Origin: Polyrhizophydium stewartii
Lineage: Eukaryota > Chytridiomycota > Chytridiomycetes > Rhizophydiales
Direction: 5' to 3'
Assembly: GCA_027604665.1 (NCBI GenBank)
Contig: JADGIZ010000663.1
Location: 1-10,404 of the forward strand
DNA: 10,404 nt
Made by a program: the position numbers and the translations under genes. The notes beneath the pieces were generated by a model that saw only the letters and a program-made list of their open reading frames with translations, was not told the DNA's origin and ran no database searches. Positions 1 to 6,880 of the stretch are shown here, in pieces (positions within the stretch are counted from its first letter, which is position 1; the number at the start of each line of letters is the position of its first letter).

Positions 1-54
1 CCCCCCTGCTTAGCACGCAACTAACCCTCGACCCCCAAACCGCTTACAACACCG

Positions 55-898
55 ATGCGCACTCGCTCGCGCGCACCCAATACGCCACCGCTCAAACAAC
101 CCCCAGGCTTCCGAAAGCTCTACGACCGCGGCGACTTCCCCATCTCAGTCAACCACGACGCCAAGGGCAACAAGATCAACTGGAAAGTCGACATCGAGAA
201 GCTCGATTACCATCACTACCTGCCGCTGTTTTTCTCAGGGTTGTGCGAGACCGAGGAGCCCTTTGCCTTTCTCGCGCGGCAGGGCATCCACGACCTGCTC
301 GACAAGGGCGGCAACAAGATCTTGCCCGTTGTGCCCCAGCTGATCATCCCGATCAAGAGTAAGCGTTCTCAGGATTGAATATCCGAATATGTGTGTTTGT
401 AAGATGTTCTAACACCTCGTATGCATGCGTGTCCTTGTTGCGACCGCGGATGCTGTTCTCGATCTGGCAGAGGCTCTCAACACGCGCAACATCCAGGTCA
501 TCACCACGACGCTGAAGGTGCTCCAGCACCTCGTCGAGTCGGCAGACATGGTCGGCGAGGCACTCGTGCCATACTACCGCCAGATCCTGCCCATCTTCAA
601 TTTGTTCAAAAACAAAAACGGTGCGGCTCGCCCCGTCCGATGAGCCCCAAGCAATCCGATCCGTCGCTCACCTTGCGCTGTGATTGTCACCCCCCCCCCA
701 CGTCACACTCGCTCTCTCTCGCTCGTGTGTGCAGTCAACCTTGGAGACGGCATCTACTACTCACAGCAGAAGCGAGAAAACATTGGCGACTTGATACAGG
801 AGACGCTCGAAAAGTTTGAGCTCACGGGCGGCGAGGATGCGTTCATCAACATCAAGTACATGGTGCCCACGTACGAGAGCGTGCTATCTCGAGTCTAA
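55..898 (+). CDS. PACRG: PACRG (parkin co-regulated) axonemal protein, 3 exons
   Basis: Exons 55-358, 471-620 and 735-898 give about 205 residues ending in TAA. PACRG is a helical-repeat protein of the ciliary/flagellar doublet microtubule, at the inner junction between A and B tubules. The family-diagnostic runs are all present in order: [87 protein letters not shown] and [12 protein letters not shown]. These match animal PACRG almost without gaps, so the C-terminal core is complete; the N-terminus is shorter than in mammals. Intron 1 starts GTAAGC and ends GGCAG; intron 2 starts GTGCGG and ends TGCAG. Both joins are phase 1 and restore the conserved frame. ATG 55 is preceded by an in-frame TAA at 22-24. 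However, CTAAC at 21-25 and CAG at 104-106 could be an upstream intron end, in which case the start would lie outside the window. Presence of this gene implies the organism builds a flagellum. Confidence 0.96.
359..470 (+). other. PACRG intron 1
   Basis: Intron of 112 nt with donor GTAAGC, a possible TTCTAAC branch site near 408-414, and acceptor GGCAG. Splicing joins the last base of exon 1 (358) to AG at 471-472, making Lys before the conserved ALNTRN run. Confidence 0.85.
621..734 (+). other. PACRG intron 2
   Basis: Intron of 114 nt with donor GTGCGG, a C-run followed by a CT-rich tract at about 689-722, and acceptor TGTGCAG. It joins phase 1 to the conserved VNLGDG run. Confidence 0.88.
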
Positions 899-1407
899 AC
901 CGCCCAACGCATCTTTTTGTCTCCTTTGCCCCCCTCCCATTTTGTTTTTCGCCGGTTTCCTACAACTCCTCCCCCACCCCAGACTCCCGCCGTTTTCGAT
1001 CATCCCCTCGAGGCTTGCCCACATTGGCCCACCGAAAGCCATGCAGCGGTTCTCATTCTTCTCGCAAGCCAGAAAGCACCTTTCCTTCGTCGTTCCCCCG
1101 TCCTTCTTTTCTTTCATTCTTTCATTTTTTGCAGCCCCTTCCTTCGAAGCCCTCTCGTTTGCTGGCTTGGTTGACAGGAACAGGCTCCAACCAGTCCAGT
1201 AATGCCCGACGCATCCGTGGGTAGAGCTCTTGTTCTTGCTCCTCCCGCACCAACATGGCCTCCAGTAAACGCCGTTCTCGTCCGCATGTGTTCTGCTTCG
1301 TGCATCTCGAGGTTGTACAACAGCTTCGCACAGGTTTCTCAGCACCATTCTATGTCTGTTTACAACCGCCCTGTTTATTGACCGAGATGGCGGGAACGAC
1401 GAGAAGA
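899..1407. other. Tail-to-tail spacer between PACRG and the attractin-like gene
   Basis: About 509 nt lie between the PACRG stop (+) and the attractin-like stop (-), so both 3' UTRs should be here. The + strand from about 909 to 1145 is strongly pyrimidine-rich, with C and T runs. Open frames exist on both strands but match no family I recognise. The one stretch that looks like real protein is the minus-strand segment described separately. Confidence 0.6.
1122..1320 (-). pseudogene. Protein-like minus-strand stretch with a frame change, unidentified
   Basis: Two minus-strand frames read like ordinary charged, helical protein and abut each other. One runs from about 1320 to 1282 and reads YNLEMHEAEHMR. 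The other runs from about 1277 to 1125 and includes RRLLEAMLVREEQEQ and LLDWLEPVPVNQASK, ending in a TGA at 1124-1122. They differ by a frame shift near 1280, and there is no room for an intron between them. This could be a decayed small gene, a small gene with a sequence error, or the 3' exon of something I cannot assemble. A gene of the small ciliary coiled-coil type is conceivable but not shown. It lies wholly inside the spacer after the attractin-like stop. Confidence 0.25.
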
Positions 1408-4400
1408 TCACTGCGTCGATGTTCCTGGCTGCGCACCGCGTCCCGCTCGCAGCACAGCATTCACGGTCGACCGGACTCCCCGCGCCGCAGGCTTGCTTGG
1501 CGTCTTGACCTCCTCGACGGGTTTGGCGGCGTAGTCTGACGCAGAGACGCGCGTGGACGGCCGAGCCGCAGTGACGACCACGATGCGGGTCGCAAACGAC
1601 ATGACGGGCAGGTCGCCTCTGCGGAGGAACCTGCCCGACCCAGGATGCACGGCGAGATAGGTGATGGCCGCCATCGGCGTCACGAGGACAGGTGGCCACT
1701 GCGGGAGGCACTCGACGGCGATCGGCTGCTCGCCAGTGCACGGTCAGCATAGGTCAGCTCCATTCCGCTGTCAAGCGGCCCACCAGTCCACGAGTCTGCA
1801 TACCCAGTGCCGCTCGCCCATCGTCGCGGACCGCAGAATCCTGCCTGCGCCCGGGACGACTGCCGCGCCGGCCGCTTCGGCAATGGCAGCCCGCGGCACC
1901 ACGTCTGCCGTGACGCGGAACAGCTTGGGCGGATCGGGCGGCAGCCTCGCGATCGCGGCCATCTCAAGCGTGGCGATCCGGCTGGCCAGCACCCGCGTCC
2001 TGTACTTCCTGATCAAGTACGACATGCACAGGCTCACAAACACCGACGAGCAAAACACCGCCACGAGCGAGATGATGTCGCCCGTCTGGAAACCTGCGCT
2101 GCCCGCCTCAGTGCCAGGTGCGCTGAGCGAGACCGTGAGCGCATACTGCGTCGATCCGTCCGTGTGGTTGGTCGCGGGCTGCAGCGGCGTCGACGAGATC
2201 ACGCCCCGGTCGTGGCCCCACGAGATGCGGATCACGGCCGTGCCGAGCACCCGCGTCGGGTCGGACGCGAGGAGCTTCAGGCGGCCCGTGGTCGAAGTGG
2301 GCGTGTAGGGACGCATTGAGATGGCCGTGATGCGCAGCTCCGCGCCAGGGTTCGTGACGCTTGTGAGCTCAATCTTGACATCTGCGCGAGGGGCCGAGTG
2401 AGAGGGTGAGTGTGCGCGTGGGACTGCCGGCCGCGCGGCCTGGACGCACCATAGTTTGGGTTGGCGATGTAGAACGTGTAGTCCTGCACGCCGCCAAACG
2501 AGATGGTGTTGTACACGGTCTGCCCGGTCGTGAGCTGCACGACTGCAATCGAGTCAGATATGCGCGCTCCACACGATGCGCCGGCAACCACTCTCAGCAC
2601 GCACGGATCGGGCACTGCCTTGGAGACGTCAGGCCGTCTGTCGAGCTGCACAGCCCAAGCGATGCCGTTTGGTCGCTCGAGAGACCGCCAAGACCCGGCA
2701 GCCCGAGCGACGCATTGTTGAACCCGCACGACGAGTCGCACCATGCGCAATAGTTGCGAGCCACGCACTGCGTGCATGTGCTTGGCACCGAGCAGTACGT
2801 CCTCGCTTGCGATCCAAAGTCGCCCATGATTGAGGCCGAGCAACCAGGGTCAGCACCTTTGGCATCGTCGACACCCTGATCCAAAACACAAACACACCGC
2901 GGCACACGTCGCGGTTGACCGAGGCCGTGCACCCGGTGGGAAGCCGGAGCGACCCAACCGCCATGGCGCATTCCTGCGCGGGCGATCCAGGCGCAGGCGG
3001 CAGCCTGTCGAGATCCAGAATGACCATGTCGTTGAGCAGTATGCCTGTGTTGCCGCCCACGAGCAGCAGCGACGACCCGCGCACGGCCATGCCGAACCCC
3101 ATGCGCCGAAACGCCGTCGACGCCGGCTGCGCATAGTACGACCACGTCCCGCAGGCTGTTGATCGTCGTTGCGCGGCGGCGATCAGCTCCAGCATCCATG
3201 TGCGCGCGGACAGGCGGCAGCCAACGCAGCAGACGCACCCAGGTCCAGCACCTGGATCTCCCCCGAGAAGCAGTCGTCCGCAAGCCGCGTCTCGTCCCAC
3301 CCCTTCTCCATGCCACCAAACAGCACGCCATAGTCGCCCGAAACCGCCGCCGCGCGCGGGAGGTACCTGTTCTTGGAAACGGGCTGCGCGGCCCACTGCG
3401 ACCACGTGTCCGAGTCGATGGCGTACGCCAGCACGTACTGCCGCCCGAGGAACAGATCCGTGACGTAGCTGAGCGGGTACGATACGAAAAAGTGGATCGT
3501 GTGAGTCGCCGCATGATAGACACCCGTGCCGCCCGAGATGCCAATAGGCCCCGGCGTGAGCTCGGACCATGTCGCGGTTGCTGCGCGAGAACCCTGGTCA
3601 GTCAGTGCGCTTGGCTGCGGGAGGCGTCCTGAAGGGCAAGGCGAGCCGGGCGAGGAGGCGGAGCTCACCCGAGTCAAAGACCGAGAGCCCGCGGGTGTAT
3701 GTGCTGGAGTCTGTGAACCCGCTGTAGACGTAAATGCGGAAGGACGTGTCCAGGGGCACGACCACGACGCTCGATTCGGCCGTCGCGTACACCAGCATGG
3801 ACACGTCGGCGTCGAGACGGGTCCATGCGTTTGTCGCTGCGCACAAGCGGCGTCAGCACTCGATGCGCTGGTTCATATGGCGGGGCTGTCGCAGCATGCG
3901 CCTTGCCTGGGCTGTATGCCCATATGTCGCTAAGATAGGTGTTGCCCGCCACGCCGCCGTAGACGTAGAGCGTCGAGTTGAAGACAAACGACGTGTGGCC
4001 GTAACTGGACTAGCGCGTGAGCATCTGACCACGCCTGCATGCGGGAACACTCGGCGAGCCGACTGACCGCGCTGCGGGTGCTACAAAGACCGGCGTGATC
4101 CTGCTCCACGCGTTGGCAGCTGCGCAGCCGAGCCAGTAAGCTTCGAGCCGCTTTAAACCCGCACCAGAACGAGCCCAACATCACCCGTCGTACCAAAATC
4201 AAACTTCCACAGATCGCCAAACGTGCTTGACCAGTTGCGTCCAAACGACACATACATGACCTGCATTCGGCGCATGAGGCAAAGGCCCGTTAACATTCCC
4301 GTCCTACTCGCTGCGAGCCCACAAGCGCACACATGCGCAAGTCGATGCAACTCACGTCCAGAACCGGATCGTACGCCAGCCCATGCTGCATGCGCGGCGA

Positions 4401-5443
4401 AAAGACACTGGCTCCAGCAGCCGCGGGACGCTCGCACAGCACACCCGCATGGACTGCATCGCACACACAAGTGCCCGCAACACATGTCCCGCCAGAGCTG
4501 CAATCCGCATCCACCGCGCACGTCGCAGAAGGCGCTGCGCGACATAGTCGCGTCAGCGCCTGCTCGTTGCGCATGGGTCAGAGAACCCCATGCTCTTGGC
4601 CACTAGCAGCTCACACAGGACGGTAAAGACGGCTTGGAACCCGATGGTGTTGACGAGCGAGTCAGAACGAAAGACGATGGTCATGGCCGACGATGTGGCC
4701 ACGAGAATATCGCGGTATCCGAGCGTATCGGAGCGGTTGCCGCACAGCGCGGCCAGTTGGGGAGACGACGTTGACGGGCCGTCGAGGACGTAGAGGTAGT
4801 CCCATCTGCGTCAGCGTGATGGAGAGGCGGGTTTTTAATGTCGATGGGTCAGCCGCGCACTTTCGAGAAACGCCCGAGTGTGTGAATAGGAGGCGGGCTG
4901 GAGAAGCAGGGGGCTTACCCGCACTCGGTCGCGAACCAGTTGAAAGCAAGCTGCAAAGAGGGATGGAAGCGGAAGAGGGTTGTTAGTGTCAGCGGGCGGA
5001 GAAGAGAGCGCACAGCGAAGTTGCTGCGGCGCATCAATGGCGCCGACATTGTCGACACTCGGCATCGATGCTCGGCCATTGGCAGCATCAACGCCATTTG
5101 GCGGCAGATCCGAGCGCGGCGCGACGGGGAAGGGATGATAAGGGGGCCAAGAGGGACGGCCATGGACCTTGATGATGGAAGGCTGGGTCGGGGCCGTAAT
5201 ATACCACGCGCAGTACTGTGAGTCCGAGTAGTTCTGCCCGAGCGTGGCGCTGTGCGAGATGACGCCCGCCGAGGCCGAGATGGAGTAGGAGCCAGCGCAT
5301 CGGCCGACGGCGGGCCAGGCGGGCAGGCCGATGATGCTGGTGGATGCGCGGGCCGACTGCAGGAGCAGAAGCAGCAGCAGTGATGGCAGAAGCAGCAGCA
5401 TATGTGGCAGGGTCTTTGCGAGGACGAGCGGCCGCAGCGGCAT
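1408..5443 (-). CDS. Attractin-like type I membrane protein (CUB-EGF-kelch-PSI-TM), 14 exons
   Basis: Exons, in coding order: 5443-5168, 4950-4919, 4805-4615, 4534-4356, 4260-4194, 4119-4085 (or to 4064), 4009-3907, 3836-3669, 3580-3239, 3155-2898, 2805-2605, 2542-2450, 2381-1804, 1725-1408; about 946 residues. All junction phases agree. Residues 1-34 are a signal peptide with a long Leu run. The CUB domain (about 49-166) has a conserved ECGWDYLYVLDGPS core. An EGF-like Cys cluster is at about 172-199. Six kelch blades (about 206-530) show GG pairs and W residues, for example YVYGGVAGNTYLSDIWAY. A PSI domain begins near 549 with CTQC and CAWC. One TM helix is at about 751-772, followed by basic RKYRTR. 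The last exon opens with PIAVEC, which resembles the PIALEPC run of the animal attractin tail. Animal attractins are larger because they add lectin and laminin-EGF modules. The ligand is unknown; a surface glycoprotein receptor is inferred. Confidence 0.9.
1726..1803 (-). other. Attractin-like last intron
   Basis: Intron of 78 nt with donor GTATGC, two GCTGACC motifs and acceptor GAGCAG. It is phase 0 and joins the cytoplasmic segment ending ERHW to the tail starting PIAVEC. Its removal is required, because the upstream frame stops at 1771. Confidence 0.85.
2806..2897 (-). other. Attractin-like intron between kelch and PSI
   Basis: Intron of 92 nt with donor GTGTGT, internal GCTGACC at about 2848-2854 and acceptor GCAAG. 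It joins NRDVCR to ARTYCSVPSTC in phase 1 and gives typical PSI cysteine spacing. Much shorter alternatives (32-44 nt) were possible, but they lack a branch motif and are below the size of the other introns. Confidence 0.65.
3837..3906 (-). other. GC-AG intron in the attractin-like gene
   Basis: Donor CAG|GCAAGG, branch motif TGCTGACG and acceptor GCGCAG, 70 nt. The splice yields IWAYSPATNAWTRLD, an uninterrupted kelch blade. No GT donor nearby restores the blade. Confidence 0.8.
4951..5167 (-). other. Attractin-like first intron, longest in the window
   Basis: Intron of 217 nt with donor GTCCAT, GCTGACACTAAC, a pyrimidine tract and acceptor TTTGCAG. It joins QPSIIK to LAFNWFATEC inside the CUB domain, giving a gap-free CUB strand. 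The following exon is only 32 nt. Confidence 0.8.
5348..5403 (-). repeat. CTG/CTT-rich microsatellite encoding the signal-peptide Leu run
   Basis: Interrupted CAG/GCAGAAG repeats on the + strand read as CTG and CTT Leu codons on the minus strand. They build the hydrophobic core of the attractin-like signal peptide. Slippage here would alter only the length of that core. Confidence 0.6.
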
Positions 5444-5589
5444 CCGAGGCGGCGAGGGCGGCTGGTGCGGGTTTGAATGCGTCGGCGTCCACTTCCATTT
5501 GACGATGCCCTCAGGACGGCCGCGACCCGGGCGACAGCCACCGCCGAGCCTGCCCCGGCCGGCGCTCGCCAGCACGCACGGCCGCACGC
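5444..5589. promoter_or_regulatory. Short divergent promoter, attractin-like / BORCS6-like
   Basis: Only 146 nt separate the two start codons, which face away from each other. Both 5' UTRs and the core promoters must fit here or overlap coding DNA. The stretch is GC-rich with no TATA box that I can see. The start assigned to the attractin-like gene is the ATG just before the Leu-rich signal sequence; an in-frame codon 65 triplets upstream would run through a non-conserved segment. Confidence 0.5.
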
Positions 5590-6242
5590 ATGTGGCCGTT
5601 TGGCGGAACAGCAGCAGCAGGTGTGCCGGCGCCTGCAACAGGCAGTGCGGCGGCGCGGACGCCTGGAGCGCGGACGGGCACGCCGGGGCTCGAGACGCCG
5701 CTACTCAAGGAGCGAGCGTTCAGCGTGCCGTTGGAGCCGGCGATGCTGGACGAGATCGAGAAGCAGGCCGAGGCGATCGGGGCCGAGCTGGACGGTCTGA
5801 TCACTGCTTTGTCTGGGCGGCTGTACGAGGCAAGCGGGCGTATGGATTGCGCCAGAGTCAGGCCGAGCTGACGCTTTGGCTCTATCGCCGACGGCTGCGT
5901 CGACGACTGCGGCAGGTATCTGGACACACGCTGCAGAGTGTGCAGCTGCATCAGCACGCGGTGGACCGGCTGTGCGAGGCCGTGGACGAGAACATCTTCA
6001 GGACCTCGCAACTCGTGCGGCAGGTGGACGAGATCTCTCAGGACATGGCGTCTGTGCAGCGGCTTGCGCAGCAGATGTGGGTCTCCTGCGGATGGGGGCG
6101 GCGATACGGCCGAGCCAGGCCGCGAGCTGACGCAGCGCTCGTGCATGTGGTGGTGATGCGCAGCCAGGACATCAAGGCGTCGCTCGACTGGCTCGAGGAT
6201 GTGGTTGCGGCCGCCGGGCGGGGGCGGGGGCGGGGTCGGTGA
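5590..6242 (+). CDS. BORCS6: BORCS6-like subunit of the BORC lysosome-positioning complex, 3 exons
   Basis: Exons 5590-5829, 5916-6080 and 6168-6242 give 159 residues ending in TGA. BORCS6 is a helical subunit of BORC, which in animals recruits Arl8 to lysosomes for kinesin-driven movement. Residues 1-44 are Ala/Gly/Pro-rich and disordered. Residues 45-150 form the conserved helical region: LDEIEKQAEAIGAELDGLI, then HTLQSVQLHQHAVDRLCEAV, then a run through SVQRLAQQM, then DIKASLDWLE. As I recall the human C-terminal domain, this aligns without gaps across both splice joins, which fixes them: GRLYE|VSGHTL and LAQQMW|DIKASL. Intron 1 starts with GC rather than GT. The protein is shorter than human BORCS6 because the long N-terminal extension is absent. 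A GTGAGC overlapping the stop (6239) could be a donor to a further exon downstream, but no good acceptor or branch site was seen. The symbol is assigned by similarity only. Confidence 0.82.
5830..5915 (+). other. GC-AG intron in BORCS6-like gene
   Basis: Donor GAG|GCAAGC, branch motif GAGCTGACGC and acceptor GCGGCAG, 86 nt, phase 0. The nearest GT donor (GTATGG at 5850) is in the wrong phase and would insert residues into a gap-free helix. Confidence 0.78.
6081..6167 (+). other. BORCS6-like intron 2, frame-neutral
   Basis: Donor GTCTCC, GAGCTGACGC motif and acceptor CAGCCAG, 87 nt. It is phase 0 and contains no in-frame stop, so unspliced RNA would still encode a protein with 29 extra residues. 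Removal restores gap-free homology. Confidence 0.75.
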
Positions 6243-6878
6243 GCGAGATGCGAATGAAGCGACGGCGGATGATGGGCGGCGGATGCGGGCGGGAACGCAG
6301 CTCGGCGGCACATGGCATGAGCGGCATGGAAAGAGTCGAGAGCCTGCGGGAGCGAGCGAGATCTGGCGGCGATTGCCGGCATGTTGGGCAACCAGGCGCA
6401 CGAGCACGCGCTGCACGCCGCGCACGGCATGCGCGGCGCGGGCGAGGGCAGCGCAGAGGTCGCTGGCGACGAAAGGGACGGCAGCAACAGTCGCGGCGGC
6501 GGAAGCAGCAGCAGCAGCAGCGCCACGAACATGGACCTGGACGGCGGCGCATACGGCGGCGGCGCAGCATCTGGCGCGGATGCTGTTGTTGTTGGTGCGT
6601 CGATGGCGGAGGTCGCTGTCGGCGCGGCATCGCGCGCGATGGCGGCTGGCGACGGCAGGCGCAGCGGCGACGACGACGTGGACAGCTGCGCGAGCCACGA
6701 CGGAGGCTCTGGTGGCGGCGGCGTCGGGCGCGGCGGGATGGCTGGCGGAGCCGTGCATGCGGGCGGCGGCGGCGGCGGCGTTGGCGGCAGCAGCATCGGC
6801 GTTGGCGGCAGCATCGCGGCGCTTGCAGGCTCTGCGGGCGGCAAGGCGCCGCGGGGGCCGCGCGTGCGGCCGCCGTAC
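6243..6878. repeat. GGC/GCA/AGC-rich low-complexity region open in many frames
   Basis: This stretch lies between the BORCS6-like stop and the last recognisable ALG2 codons. It is dominated by GGC, GCG, GCA and AGC triplets with short tandem runs, for example AGC repeats at about 6506-6521 and GGC repeats at about 6760-6781. Long open frames occur on both strands because the biased triplets avoid stops. None encodes a domain I recognise. The CTGAC branch motif seen in most other introns is absent here on both strands, which argues against ordinary introns. Confidence 0.6.
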
Positions 6879-6880
6879 CT
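6342..6880 (+). CDS. Possible Ser/Gly/Ala-rich coding sequence, unidentified
   Basis: The + frame containing ATG 6381 has strong G/C preference at codon position 3 over about 6342-6700, better than the minus frames I compared. It begins DLAAIAGMLGNQAHEHALHA and continues into acidic, Ser- and Gly-rich low complexity. It might be a 3' extension of the BORCS6-like gene: donor GTGAGC at 6239 and an AG at 6340 would be in phase, but the acceptor has no pyrimidine tract. It might also be a separate small gene, or chance openness of biased triplets. The frame stays open into ALG2 antisense sequence to 7202, so its real end is unknown. Confidence 0.25.

Noticed and set aside
884..1750. A 288-residue minus-strand open frame
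   Set aside because: It crosses the last attractin-like exon in the wrong frame and then the pyrimidine-rich spacer. It has low-complexity Arg/Lys/Gly content and no domain.
2857..2919. Very short introns (32-44 nt) between kelch and PSI of the attractin-like gene
   Set aside because: They fit the frame but have no branch motif and are shorter than every other intron. The 92-nt intron 2806-2897 contains GCTGACC and gives better PSI spacing.
5331..6242. A 303-residue plus-strand frame through the BORCS6-like gene
   Set aside because: Its first half is antisense to the attractin-like signal exon and reads through intron 1. Only two of its segments are true exons, plus a frame-neutral intron.
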